Virus record (IMG/VR): IMGVR_UViG_3300005253_000384
Coordinates: 1-43,841 of that record
DNA: 43,841 nt
Source of the DNA: a virus
Strand: one strand, 5' to 3'
Positions 8,702 through 15,955 of this stretch are shown piece after piece. How positions within the stretch are numbered: the first letter of the stretch is position 1; each line of letters opens with the position of its first letter. Below the pieces are notes generated by a model. The model was not told where the DNA came from, made no database searches, and saw nothing but the letters and a program-made list of their open reading frames with translations. The position numbers and the translations under genes were made by a program.

Positions 8702-8715
8702 CAAGGAAGAAGCTC

Positions 8716-8952
8716 ATGACCCCAGCCAAACGTAGAGTACTCAGCATAACCGCCGTGGCGACGATCTTCGGGGTTGCGGTGGCGATCTTCGCCGCCGCCA
8801 TGCACGCCGGCCGGGGCATGGGCCAGGTCCAAGGCAACACGACTCGGATCGAAATCCACGAGAAGAAGATCGACGACATCGAGACCATCGTTGTCAAGAC
8901 TCACACGATAGTAATCCGCATCGACGAGCGAATGAACCGAGAGCATCCCTAG
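8716..8952 (+). CDS. Small single-span membrane protein, holin or spanin candidate
   Basis: A 78-residue protein starting at ATG 8716 with AAGGAAG upstream. An earlier in-frame ATG at 8689 lacks a ribosome site. A short basic N-terminus (MTPAKRR) is followed by one hydrophobic span (about residues 8-30) and then a charged helix with heptad spacing (RIEIHEKKIDDIETIVVKTH). This layout occurs in small phage lysis proteins and also in unrelated membrane anchors. No endolysin lies nearby, so the lysis role is a guess. Confidence 0.5.
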   Translation: MTPAKRRVLSITAVATIFGVAVAIFAAAMHAGRGMGQVQGNTTRIEIHEKKIDDIETIVVKTHTIVIRIDERMNREHP

Positions 8953-8954
8953 CC

Positions 8955-9449
8955 ATGGCGAAGCGACTCGTCAAACGCAGCGAGCTGTGGTTGCCGCCGC
9001 ATGTGCGACGCGGGCCGAGCATGCCACCGACGGGGCGGAGGTTCGTGAGTCGGCGGTGTTGCTGTGAGAAAATGCTTTGCGGTTCATGCACAGATTTCAC
9101 AAAGACGCCGCAAACCCTGAGCATTGTCATAGCCGGTGTTGTAGAAGGGACCTGTGGCAGTTGCGCATCGTTCAACGGCACGTTTATTTGCCCAGGGGAT
9201 CCCCTTTTTACTGGTAGTGGTTGTGATTGGGTGTTTTTATGGACCACTTGCGGGTCTCCCTATGTTCGGATTGAAATGGGCGGCGGCCCCGGTCCTATAA
9301 GCGTGTACTTTCCAGGGGCTACTTTCCGCCTGTTCTCCCCCCCTGAGGATTGCGAGACATGGTCTAATCTTAATATCCCGCAATTTGGTATTACGTCTAG
9401 GGCTGGGTGTGATTTCACTAATGCCACTGCGTTGGTAACGGCACTCTAG
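8955..9449 (+). CDS. Cys-rich secreted or virion protein with CGSC / FNGTF motif
   Basis: A 164-residue protein with a basic N-terminus, a CCC cluster and then paired cysteines (CGSC twice), FNGTF, a GCDW segment and a strand-rich remainder. A strand-CxxC-NGT pattern of this kind is one I associate with proteins encoded near tail genes in planctomycete and freshwater phage sequences. I cannot name a family. The cysteines suggest metal binding or disulfides. It starts 3 nt after the previous stop. Confidence 0.6.
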   Translation: MAKRLVKRSELWLPPHVRRGPSMPPTGRRFVSRRCCCEKMLCGSCTDFTKTPQTLSIVIAGVVEGTCGSCASFNGTFICPGDPLFTGSGCDWVFLWTTCGSPYVRIEMGGGPGPISVYFPGATFRLFSPPEDCETWSNLNIPQFGITSRAGCDFTNATALVTAL

Positions 9450-9457
9450 GTTCCCTA

Positions 9458-9913
9458 ATGGAAGCGAACTCACCTTGTATCGAGCATGTCGGCGATAACA
9501 CATATCGGTGCCGCAACCACGGTTGGGTTATCCGTACCGACACGCTGCCGATTCACTGCGCGTGCGGCCAACCCCACGGCGTCGGCTACCACCTCAAGCG
9601 GCTCCTCGCCCGCATCCTCCTGCTCGGCCGCGCCGGCTGCGGATGCGACGTCCACGCCGCCGAGATGGATCGCAACGCCCCCGACTGGTGCGAGGCGAAC
9701 ATCGACACGATCGTCGGCTGGATGCGGGCCGAGGCGAAGAAACGCAAGCTGCCGTTCTCCGTGCGAGGCGCCCGGCTCTTAGTTCGCGTGGCGATTCGCA
9801 ACGCGCGGCGGGAAGAAGCGCGAGAATCCAAGGCGCTTTCCCTGACGACGCCCCCCCGATTAGAGAAGCGCGAGAATCCGAAGAGCTTTCTCTGGGGACC
9901 ACCCCCCGATTAG
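9458..9913 (+). CDS. Cys-rich hypothetical protein whose 3' end runs into a repeat array
   Basis: A 151-residue protein. Residues 1-115 look like a real domain: CIEH...YRCRNHGW, HCACGQPHG, then AGCGCDVHAAEMDRNAPDWCEANIDTIVGWMRAEAKKR and a final helix LLVRVAIRNARR. The Cys/His pairs suggest zinc binding. From about residue 118 the protein is coded by repeat units (EARES..., PRLEKRENPKSF), so its native end was probably near position 9830 and the rest is read-through into the array. Confidence 0.6.
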   Translation: MEANSPCIEHVGDNTYRCRNHGWVIRTDTLPIHCACGQPHGVGYHLKRLLARILLLGRAGCGCDVHAAEMDRNAPDWCEANIDTIVGWMRAEAKKRKLPFSVRGARLLVRVAIRNARREEARESKALSLTTPPRLEKRENPKSFLWGPPPD

Positions 9914-10147
9914 AGAAGCGCAGAATCCCGTGGAACATTTCCGGGATGACGCTCCTCGCATAAAGAAATGGAAAATTCCAAGTCAGATTTAATTGAGTCG
10001 TCAGGCAGGACCCCCCGATTAGAGAAGCGCGAGAATCCGAAGAGCTTTTGCCAGAGGCAGCCACTCAGAAAAGAAGCGCGAGAATCTCAACAGCTTTCTG
10101 CAGCCACCACCCCCCGATTAGAGAATCGCGAGAATCTCAACAGCTTT
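9814..10147. repeat. Tandem array of about 50-nt repeat units
   Basis: Six clear copies and one degenerate copy of a unit built on CGATTAGAGAAGCGCG, AGAATCC and GAAGAGCTTT. The AGAAGCGCG core starts at 9814, 9864, 9914, 9964 (degenerate), 10023, 10072 and 10122, so spacing is 49-50 nt except one 59-nt step. Most units begin with a run of six or seven C. The first copy lies inside the 3' end of the Cys-rich gene, where it codes EEARES, so the array may have grown from that gene's end. Another isolated copy lies at 24794-24822. Confidence 0.85.
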
Positions 10148-10355
10148 GCGGGTCACTGGCGGCCAGCCTATCGTCCCCCACCTTTGGCACGAAAGTCAAG
10201 TCTTTGGGGCCGTTTCTGCACTCTCTAGAGTGTCCACTAAGTATTTCGGGAATTCTTTCTAGGAATATATACCGCCAAAAGCATACGGGGGGGTTGCTAG
10301 GTATGCCTGCCAGGGTACAATGCCAACAACCTACCCAGTAACCCACGAGGCGATC
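9914..10355. other. Non-coding stretch: repeat array end and promoter region
   Basis: No convincing gene. The first two thirds are repeat units. From 10148 on it is unique sequence with a likely promoter at 10294-10321 for the XRE gene. One open frame (9968-10228) is made almost entirely of repeat units. Confidence 0.6.
10294..10321 (+). promoter_or_regulatory. Sigma70-like promoter of the XRE regulator gene
   Basis: TTGCTA (10294-10299) and TACAAT (10316-10321) are separated by 16 nt and precede the XRE start codon by 34 nt. An inverted pair GCATAC/GTATGC (10281-10286 and 10301-10306) overlaps the spacer and could be an operator. Confidence 0.45.
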
Positions 10356-10598
10356 ATGGCGAAGAAACGCAAGAAAAAAGTTCACCCCGCGATTGAGACC
10401 GTCCCCGAGAGCCTGCACAGGCTCCGAGAGGCCCTTGGACTATCGAAGCGGGCAATGGCGGCTAGGTGCGGAATGCACCAGCCCGAATACCTGCGGTTAG
10501 AGAACGGGGTGCGGCCACCCAGGATTTCCACGCTCCAGCGAGTGGCGGACGGCGCGGGCGTGCCGTTGACGATCACGTTCGGTGATCCGCTCGCCTAG
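10356..10598 (+). CDS. XRE/Cro-type helix-turn-helix transcription regulator
   Basis: An 80-residue DNA-binding protein. ATG 10356 has GAGG 7 nt upstream; the in-frame ATG at 10320 falls in the -10 box and is rejected. After a basic N-terminus (MAKKRKKK), residues about 20-72 form the HTH domain: LHRLREALGLSKRAMAARCG, MHQPEYLRLENG and ISTLQRVADGAGVPL. It has no second domain, so it resembles Cro or a plasmid-type single-domain repressor. It is flanked by the only clear promoter and palindromic sites in this half of the window, so it probably controls the small-gene run downstream or itself. Confidence 0.85.
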   Translation: MAKKRKKKVHPAIETVPESLHRLREALGLSKRAMAARCGMHQPEYLRLENGVRPPRISTLQRVADGAGVPLTITFGDPLA

Positions 10599-10870
10599 GA
10601 AACTCACCCCCCCTTTGCCGAAAAACGGACTTACCCCCCGTACCCTCTAATGGAAACTCAGTTATTTTCCATATTTCTTTCGTGCTAGACAGGTATACCC
10701 AAAGCGGTATATACCCCGGGGGGCATGGCCTATAACACATTAGGTATAGTGGGAAGGATTTTGCTTGATATGCTTGTATATAACACTTTAAGAGCACCCC
10801 ACTAACGGGGCAATTTCCTTAAGGGTAGAGAGCCAAGACAAACAAAAACACGAACGAAGGAAACGAGACG
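10599..10870. other. AT-rich intergenic control region
   Basis: About 270 nt without a gene, clearly more AT-rich than its surroundings. It holds two palindromes (10692-10715) and several TATA-like stretches (TATAAC at 10731 and 10779, TATATA at 10777). It also holds TATGCTTGTATATA at 10770-10783, which resembles the inverted arms at the window end (43732-43820). I see no clear -35/-10 pair. Confidence 0.5.
10692..10715. promoter_or_regulatory. Pair of palindromic operator-like sites
   Basis: GGTATACC (10692-10699) and GGTATATACC (10706-10715) are both perfect palindromes with centres 15 bp apart. They lie about 95 bp after the XRE gene and before a run of co-directional genes, a sensible place for XRE binding. 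Confidence 0.45.
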
Positions 10871-11032
10871 ATGAAAAGCACACGACGAACCCTGAGCCGC
10901 GAAACACTGGCCAGCCTGGGACGCAGGGAGCTGGTAGCGATCCTCGCCGACCGACTGAACGCCCACATCGACGACAGCACGATGAGCGTGAGCTACCTGC
11001 GAACCTGGACGATCGAACTCTGCCACGGCTAG
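10871..11032 (+). CDS. Small hypothetical protein
   Basis: A 53-residue protein with GAAGGA 9 nt before ATG. The sequence begins MKSTRRTLSRETLASLGRRE and continues LVAILADRLNAHIDDSTMSV to a Trp-containing end. It looks like two or three helices. No family recognised. The dense spacing of real genes around it and the ribosome site support it. Confidence 0.6.
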   Translation: MKSTRRTLSRETLASLGRRELVAILADRLNAHIDDSTMSVSYLRTWTIELCHG

Positions 11033-11092
11033 GGACGAGGGGGAGCCCCGGGCACAAGCCCGGGGCAATTGGGATCTAACCAGGAGAAGACG

Positions 11093-11620
11093 ATGGCCGG
11101 ATACGCCGACGATTTCAGCCGATCGAGAAATGCTGAGTCCGCCGAGCGCCGCAACTGCTTTCCCGCTTCGCGCCTGGCGAAAAGGCTCGGCGTGCGGACT
11201 GGCGCGATCAAAGCAATTCTCAAGCCGAGTGAATGGCATCATACATCGGGCCGGTACAACACTACCGACTACTACGATGGCGACCTGTTGCTGGCAATTG
11301 ATATCAATGATGCGGCCGAATGGGGATATGACACCGATGAGATTGCCGAGGCGACGGAGCAACTCGGCCAACTGCGAGCTTGGAAACCGCCCGCCAAGCA
11401 GGAGCAGACTTGGACCGGCTGCGCCGTGACTTGGCTAGCCTGGGGCGGGACCCGCAAGCGGCCGACGGCCACTGAAGAGACGGCCGAGAATTGCGAGGTG
11501 ACGTGGAAGGGCGGCAAAATGTGTAGCATTACGCTCGCGACCGGCGTGAAGCTACGAAAGGGCGTCGAAACTCGAGGATTCGAGGTCCGCGACAGCGATG
11601 GCAATCGTCTCTCATTCTAA
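11093..11620 (+). CDS. Hypothetical phage protein with HTH-like N-terminus
   Basis: A 175-residue protein. ATG 11093 follows AGGAG by 7 nt; the upstream ATG at 11069 does not. The N-terminal half (FPASRLAKRLGVRTGAIKAI, then SEWHHTSGRYNTTDYYD) resembles a phage group I have seen with a helix-turn-helix-like core and a WHHTS.xYN.TDYY motif. The C-terminal half is strand-rich. A binding role is possible but not shown. Confidence 0.6.
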   Translation: MAGYADDFSRSRNAESAERRNCFPASRLAKRLGVRTGAIKAILKPSEWHHTSGRYNTTDYYDGDLLLAIDINDAAEWGYDTDEIAEATEQLGQLRAWKPPAKQEQTWTGCAVTWLAWGGTRKRPTATEETAENCEVTWKGGKMCSITLATGVKLRKGVETRGFEVRDSDGNRLSF

Positions 11621-11635
11621 CCAGGAGAACGGACA

Positions 11636-11875
11636 ATGACATTTACCCGTGAAAACACGACAGGTTACACCGACGCGCAACTCGACGAGATCAACGCCAA
11701 GTGGGCCACTATCGTCGAGACACTCGGCCTGGAATGCGAGACCGAGGAGTATGACGAGACTTACGGCCGGTTTTGCTCAGCCGTGTGCCGCTACGACTAC
11801 ATGACCGAGAGTGGCATCGACTGGGTCGCCGTCTTCGTACGGATGGACGTGGCTGTCGATTTACGAGGGCAATGA
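11636..11875 (+). CDS. Small acidic hypothetical protein
   Basis: A 79-residue protein with AGGAG 10 nt before ATG. Acidic, with DAQLDEINAKWATIVETLGL as a likely helix and then a Cys/Tyr-rich part (CRYDYMTESGIDWVAVFVRM). No family recognised. Confidence 0.55.
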   Translation: MTFTRENTTGYTDAQLDEINAKWATIVETLGLECETEEYDETYGRFCSAVCRYDYMTESGIDWVAVFVRMDVAVDLRGQ

Positions 11876-11897
11876 GGACCTAACAAGGAGCAAGACG

Positions 11898-12167
11898 ATG
11901 ACCCTACTCGATGCACGAGTGTTTTTGGACGCGGACGACCGCTGGCGAAATCCGTTAGACGTTGAAGGCCGGCCACGATCGTACATCACCCGCGAAGGCG
12001 CCGCTAGCGCCATGATAGACTCGGCTGAACGGTTGCTCGCGCTGGCGAAAAGCGAACTTACACGAGCAATCGCGTTGCTTGAGCCTGAGGTGTTTCAGGC
12101 CGTCGCTATGGCGCCGCATGGGCAGGTCCGCGTGCCGGTGGATGCCGAGGCGACGGATGACGCCTGA
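11898..12167 (+). CDS. Hypothetical protein
   Basis: An 89-residue protein. ATG 11898 is preceded by AAGGAG; an earlier in-frame ATG at 11811 lies inside the previous gene. It has an N-terminal part with DADDRWRNPLDVEGRPRSYI and a long helix (MIDSAERLLALAKSELTRAI). Unknown function, in the small-gene operon. Confidence 0.55.
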   Translation: MTLLDARVFLDADDRWRNPLDVEGRPRSYITREGAASAMIDSAERLLALAKSELTRAIALLEPEVFQAVAMAPHGQVRVPVDAEATDDA

Positions 12168-12225
12168 CCTACCGCGAAAACAATCACGATTGGGGCTTTC
12201 GGTTTTTACCCCCAAGGGAGACGAG

Positions 12226-12507
12226 ATGAGTAAATCAACACACTCGCCGGGACCGTGGAAGGTCGACCATGAGAATCGAATTATGGGGCCCGAAAGGCCG
12301 GTCGCAATTATTCAGTGGGGTGTGGACTGGAGAGCCAACGCCAGCCTGATTGCCGCCGCGCCGGATCTGCTGGCCGTCGTGCAGAAATTGGTCAAGTACA
12401 ACCCCCTTCACAGCGTTGCCACATGGGCGGAATGGGACGAGATGATCCGCGATGCCAGGGCTGCCATTGCCAAGGCCACGGGCGAGAAAGCCGAGGCAGG
12501 CTCATGA
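12226..12507 (+). CDS. Conserved phage protein, HSPGPWKV / ANASLIAAAPDLL type
   Basis: A 93-residue protein with GGGAGACGAG before ATG 12226. It shows the motif set HSPGPWKVDHEN, ANASLIAAAPDLL and a final helix. This is a very common phage and prophage accessory group of unknown function, usually found among replication and early genes. It overlaps the next gene by 4 nt. Confidence 0.7.
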   Translation: MSKSTHSPGPWKVDHENRIMGPERPVAIIQWGVDWRANASLIAAAPDLLAVVQKLVKYNPLHSVATWAEWDEMIRDARAAIAKATGEKAEAGS

Positions 12508-12671
12508 ACCCCCCACGCCGATCCCCTAGCGAGGATAAAAGGCCCCTGTGGTTCACGGAGGATGAGTTGCTGGGCAAGATCGCCAAAGAGGAAATCGACG
12601 AATACCTCCATCGACGAGGTAAACCTGGAGGTCGCGGCACACTCGTTCAACTAGAGTCGAGAACTGTCTGA
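12504..12671 (+). CDS. Small basic hypothetical protein
   Basis: A 55-residue protein whose ATG overlaps the previous stop (ATGA). The sequence contains WFTEDELLGKIAKEEIDEYL, likely a helix, between Arg/Pro-rich ends. Supported by translational coupling only. Confidence 0.5.
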   Translation: MNPPRRSPSEDKRPLWFTEDELLGKIAKEEIDEYLHRRGKPGGRGTLVQLESRTV

Positions 12672-12711
12672 GTAATCCTGTTTCACCCCTACCCCCCAAG
12701 GAGAACCTACC

Positions 12712-12915
12712 ATGTTTTTTCGCTCACTTGTCAATTGGCTCAAGCAGGCAGTGATTCGCACGGCGTTCGCCGAACTGTCGTCCGAGTTGGAGTCAGGTGG
12801 CGCCGTAGCCACGGACCCGCCCCTGTTGACGCTGGAGGTGCAGTCCACACCGGTGGAGCCCGAGAAGGCGGCAACGACCACCAAAGCGAAGGGCCGCAAG
12901 GCAGCGAAGAAGTAG
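12712..12915 (+). CDS. Small hypothetical protein with basic Ala/Lys tail
   Basis: A 67-residue protein with AAGGAG 9 nt before ATG. An amphipathic N-terminal helix (MFFRSLVNWLKQAVIRTAFA) could sit on a membrane. The end KAKGRKAAKK resembles histone-like tails and may bind nucleic acid. No family recognised. Confidence 0.55.
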   Translation: MFFRSLVNWLKQAVIRTAFAELSSELESGGAVATDPPLLTLEVQSTPVEPEKAATTTKAKGRKAAKK

Positions 12916-12934
12916 CGACTAGGAGGAAAAGTTG

Positions 12935-13477
12935 ATGGCCGGAGAACACGCGCAATACGAGTGCCCCGAGTGCGGGAAGCCGACGTTACACACCCGGCCC
13001 CTCGTGCCATTCAACGACATTCTCCATCTACTACTCTCGGCCTTCTTGTGCGGCGCCTGGATACCATTCTGGCTGCTCCTGTCGGCGTCTCACAACAAGT
13101 ATCCCGAGCCGTTTCGTTGCACCCAATGCGGCCACGTCCCCGGCCATCTGCCGGGCGCCATCACGATGAAACAGCACGCGGCCAGCGTCGCCGCGAAGCG
13201 CACGGCGAAGATCGACGCCTCAATCCGACGCGAGCAGAAACGCCGCGCACAAGAACCGTGGCGACGAATGCGGCAAGAGCGGCGGAGGGCCACCAAAGCC
13301 AAGCTAGCGGCCTTAGCCCGGCGGCTACCGGGCCAGGTCGACGCGGCCATGCGTGCGGCTGCTGGCAAGGGGAACGACATCCTCTATCACTTTTTCCAGG
13401 TCGCGCTGGGAGTGGTTGTGATCGGCGGCGCGGTGCTGGCGTGTTACGCGTTCCTTATCTGGCCCTGGACGAAGTAG
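12935..13477 (+). CDS. Zinc-ribbon membrane protein
   Basis: A 180-residue protein starting at ATG 12935, 8 nt after AGGAGG; the TTG at 12932 is less likely. CPEC near residue 10 and CTQC near residue 64 form a split zinc ribbon that flanks a first hydrophobic span (about 28-50). A long basic helical region (RREQKRRAQEPWRRMRQERR) follows, and a second span lies near the C-terminus (VALGVVVIGGAVLACYAFLI). It is probably an inner-membrane protein with a charged cytoplasmic domain. The job is unknown. A terminator follows at once. Confidence 0.6.
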   Translation: MAGEHAQYECPECGKPTLHTRPLVPFNDILHLLLSAFLCGAWIPFWLLLSASHNKYPEPFRCTQCGHVPGHLPGAITMKQHAASVAAKRTAKIDASIRREQKRRAQEPWRRMRQERRRATKAKLAALARRLPGQVDAAMRAAAGKGNDILYHFFQVALGVVVIGGAVLACYAFLIWPWTK

Positions 13478-13478
13478 C

Positions 13479-13512
13479 CAGGGCGTTAGACAGGCGCCCT
13501 GGGGGCATTTTT
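13479..13512 (+). terminator. Intrinsic terminator after the zinc-ribbon membrane gene
   Basis: CAGGGCG (13479-13485) pairs exactly with CGCCCTG (13495-13501); GGGGGCATTTTT follows. Confidence 0.65.
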
Positions 13513-13656
13513 CGGCCCCGTGAAGGCGATTTCAAAGAAATATCCACGTTGTAAATGGGTACTATAGTTAGACTTGCGGCGCCACTTGTTTGAATCTCGC
13601 CAAAAAAGGGCTTGCTATCTATTTTCTGATTGGCTAATTTCCAACCATGCGATACC

Positions 13657-13743
13657 GAGTGCGAACCTTCTGTGAAATTTCCGGGCCCCGAGCCGCCAGA
13701 TCCTGTTCGCACTCGATCATTCAGCGGTGCGGGGCCTTTTTTT
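13657..13743 (+). terminator. Strong terminator with a loop complementary to its own leader
   Basis: GGCCCCGAGCCGC (13684-13696) pairs with GCGGTGCGGGGCC (13724-13736), 13 positions with one mismatch, followed by seven T. The 10 bases GAGTGCGAAC at 13657-13666 are exactly complementary to GTTCGCACTC at 13705-13714 inside the terminator loop, so the two pairings interlock. This may be an attenuator controlling the next gene, or a terminator with a chance pseudoknot. Confidence 0.6.
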
Positions 13744-13760
13744 ATTGCCGGAGACTGTCA

Positions 13761-14153
13761 ATGCCCCAGCAAATCGTAATCAACAAATGCTACGGGGGCT
13801 TCGGCCTCAGCGACGAGGGGTATGCGCGACTGATTGAGCTAGGTGTTCCCGCCGGGCAGTACAGCCCAGACGAAGCCGGCGGAGAGGTTATCTACGACCG
13901 CTACTTGGAAGCTGACCCGGATGAAGTCAGCATAGCGATGCGACGGCTTGACGGCCGCTACTGGGAGACGTGGCTACGCGAAAAACGAGACCGTCCGCTG
14001 TTGGTCCAAGTTGTCGAGGAACTCGGCTCCACGGCCGCGAGTGGCCACTTCGCGGAACTGACGATCGTCGAGGTGCCTGATGGTGTGAAATGGCAGATCG
14101 AGGAATACGACGGGATTGAGCATGTAGCCGAAACGCATCGCACGTGGAGCTAA
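13761..14153 (+). CDS. Conserved hypothetical protein, VINKCYGGFGLS family
   Basis: A 130-residue protein. ATG 13761 follows the T run of the previous terminator and GCCGGAG. It opens with QIVINKCYGGFGLSDEG and ends with LLVQVVEELGSTAASGHFAE, a strand, and IEEYDGIEHVAETHRTW. These blocks mark a family scattered through phages and bacterial genomes with no known function. The gene stands alone between two terminators, so it is probably a single-gene transcription unit. Confidence 0.75.
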   Translation: MPQQIVINKCYGGFGLSDEGYARLIELGVPAGQYSPDEAGGEVIYDRYLEADPDEVSIAMRRLDGRYWETWLREKRDRPLLVQVVEELGSTAASGHFAELTIVEVPDGVKWQIEEYDGIEHVAETHRTWS

Positions 14154-14163
14154 CCCCCGCGTA

Positions 14164-14210
14164 GGTCCGCTCGTCTCGACCTCCCCGGCGAGGCGAGTGG
14201 GCCGTTTTTT
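14164..14210 (+). terminator. Intrinsic terminator after the VINKCYGGFGLS gene
   Basis: A 15-bp stem (14164-14178 with 14189-14203, three G-U pairs) and a 10-nt loop are followed by six T. Confidence 0.8.
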
Positions 14211-14230
14211 GACCGTCCGAAAGTGAAATC

Positions 14231-15121
14231 ATGCCGTACATCTGCTACCACGACAAGACATTCAGCCCGGCCCACGAGGTTATCATTGCGCAGGCCAACC
14301 AGATCATCGACGAGTACCTGGCTCAGGGTTACCGGCTGACACTGCGACAACTGTATTACCAGTTCGTCTCGCGCGACTGGCTGCCCAACGAGCAGCGAGC
14401 ATACAAGCGGCTCGGCGGCATTGTGTCCGACGCCCGCAACGCCGGCCGGATCGACTGGGCCGCGATCGAGGACCGAACGCGAGACCTGCGGTCACTGCCA
14501 CACTGGGACTCCCTGGCTGAAATCCTCGGTTCGTGCGCGTCGCAATTTCGCTTCGACGCATGGGCGGACCAGCCGAATCGTATCGAGGTCTGGATCGAGA
14601 AAGACGCGCTGCTCGGCGTGTTCGAACCTGTCTGTCAGGATCTGGACGTGCCGCTCTTCTCGTGCCGCGGTTACACCAGCCAAAGCGAAGTGTGGGCGGC
14701 CGGTCAGCGGCTGGCCGAGCACATCGCCAACGGACAACGTCCCGTCGTGTTACACTTCGGCGACCATGATCCGTCCGGCATGGACATGACGCGAGATATT
14801 GCCGATCGGCTCTCTCTGTACGCCGACTCTGTCGTAGAGATCCGGCGGCTGGCTCTTAACCGAGACCAGATTGACGAATATGAGCCACCGCCGAATCCAG
14901 CCAAGATGACCGACAGTCGATTTGCGGCCTACGTTGATCTGCACGGCGACGAAAGCTGGGAACTTGACGCTCTGGAACCCAGCGTGTTGGCCGAATTGGT
15001 CGACTCGGCCGTCCGTAGCCACCTCGACCCGGATCTATGGGAGGCGGCCCAATTACGTCGAGAAGCCGCTCGCGATCACCTCCGGAAGATTGCCGCGAAC
15101 ACGGAGGAACCCGGGTCGTGA
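14231..15121 (+). CDS. TOPRIM-domain protein, Top6A/Spo11-like phage family
   Basis: A 296-residue protein. The N-terminal half has LTLRQLYYQFVSRDW and YKRLGGIVSDARNAGRIDW, a winged-helix-like segment seen in phage proteins related to topoisomerase VI subunit A. The C-terminal half is a TOPRIM fold: catalytic Glu in WIEKDALL (about residue 122) and the metal-binding DHDPSG (about 178-183). It may nick DNA, join it, or act as a primase- or topoisomerase-like partner; no subunit B partner is nearby. It overlaps the next gene by 4 nt. Confidence 0.75.
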   Translation: MPYICYHDKTFSPAHEVIIAQANQIIDEYLAQGYRLTLRQLYYQFVSRDWLPNEQRAYKRLGGIVSDARNAGRIDWAAIEDRTRDLRSLPHWDSLAEILGSCASQFRFDAWADQPNRIEVWIEKDALLGVFEPVCQDLDVPLFSCRGYTSQSEVWAAGQRLAEHIANGQRPVVLHFGDHDPSGMDMTRDIADRLSLYADSVVEIRRLALNRDQIDEYEPPPNPAKMTDSRFAAYVDLHGDESWELDALEPSVLAELVDSAVRSHLDPDLWEAAQLRREAARDHLRKIAANTEEPGS

Positions 15122-15303
15122 CCGTTCCCGCCCCAATCCCATCGCGCAAAGAAATCCGCCGGCTCCGCGACGAAATCCGGGCAGGTTGGTCAGTGGGCGA
15201 GGAACGCAAACGTCGCGGCCTGCCAACCGAGCCCCGGCCCTACACGTTTCCGCGACTGACGACGCAACGGATCGCGGGAATGACACTTTTTAAGCCCGAC
15301 TGA
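15118..15303 (+). CDS. Small basic hypothetical protein
   Basis: A 61-residue protein starting at GTG 15118, which overlaps the TOPRIM stop, with GGAGG 12 nt upstream. The sequence holds PSRKEIRRLRDEIRAGWSVG, a basic helix, and RPYTFPRLTTQR. It may bind nucleic acid. No family recognised. Confidence 0.55.
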   Translation: MTVPAPIPSRKEIRRLRDEIRAGWSVGEERKRRGLPTEPRPYTFPRLTTQRIAGMTLFKPD

Positions 15304-15311
15304 GAAACATA

Positions 15312-15566
15312 ATGAGCAAAGCCACCTGCTTGGCGCCTGACTGTGAGGCCACCTCCCGTTGCCGAGGCAACTGCTCGCGTCATTACAACTCGCTACGCCA
15401 ACTCATCCTCCGCAGCAAAGAGAACGACGAGCCCGTAACGTGGGAGCTTCTGATCGACGCAGGGCTTGCCACGCCAGCGACGGTTGATCATCCGTTGTCT
15501 GGATTCATCACGGGCGTTCTGGCCACGCTGGCTGAACGTCGCAGGAGCAAGGAATCCACCTCATGA
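15312..15566 (+). CDS. Small zinc-finger-like protein
   Basis: An 84-residue protein with C-x4-C, C-x3-C and a nearby His (CLAPDCEATSRCRGNCSRHY), a small zinc-binding pattern common in phage accessory proteins. The remainder is helical (WELLIDAGLA). It overlaps the DUF1937 gene by 4 nt. Confidence 0.6.
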   Translation: MSKATCLAPDCEATSRCRGNCSRHYNSLRQLILRSKENDEPVTWELLIDAGLATPATVDHPLSGFITGVLATLAERRRSKESTS

Positions 15567-15955
15567 AACCATCAATCTACCTCGCCTCGCCCTACTCCCA
15601 TCCCGACGCAGCCGTGCGCCAGGGCCGCTACGAGGCGGTGTTCGCCGCCACGCGACGGTTGATGGCCGGGGGAAACCTCGTGTTTTCGCCGATCGTCTAT
15701 TCCTATCAATTCGCGCTGCTGGACAGACCGGAGGCCTGGGACAGTGGACAAGAATTCGGAATGGGAATGCAATTTTCGTTCAGGGAGTTGATGCTCTTGG
15801 CGTGTAGGGAGTTATGGATTTACACCTTGCCCGGGTGGCAGGAGAGCATGGGAGTGTCAGCGGAAAAGCGCATCGCCTTCGACACCGCGATTCCTCTCCG
15901 ATACGCCAAGCCGACCGACGCCGAGCTGGCCTTGCTAGAGGGGCCTACGCCATGA
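15563..15955 (+). CDS. DUF1937 protein, nucleoside 2-deoxyribosyltransferase-like
   Basis: A 130-residue protein beginning KPSIYLASPYSHPD, the hallmark of DUF1937. It continues with RYEAVFAATRRLMAGGNLVFSPIVYSY and the C-terminal KRIAFDTAIPLRYAKP. The fold belongs with nucleoside 2-deoxyribosyltransferases, which swap bases on deoxynucleosides, so a role in nucleotide salvage or modified-nucleotide handling is possible. The activity is not established for the family. A second protein of the same superfamily is encoded at 32568. Confidence 0.75.
   Translation: MKPSIYLASPYSHPDAAVRQGRYEAVFAATRRLMAGGNLVFSPIVYSYQFALLDRPEAWDSGQEFGMGMQFSFRELMLLACRELWIYTLPGWQESMGVSAEKRIAFDTAIPLRYAKPTDAELALLEGPTP

Noticed and set aside
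9814-10147. Regular repeats resembling a CRISPR array
   Set aside because: The repeats differ from copy to copy, the first lies in a gene, the spacers are short and share sequence, and no cas gene is nearby.
9968-10228. 86-codon frame across the repeats
   Set aside because: It is made almost wholly of repeat units, has no ribosome site and no non-repeat domain.
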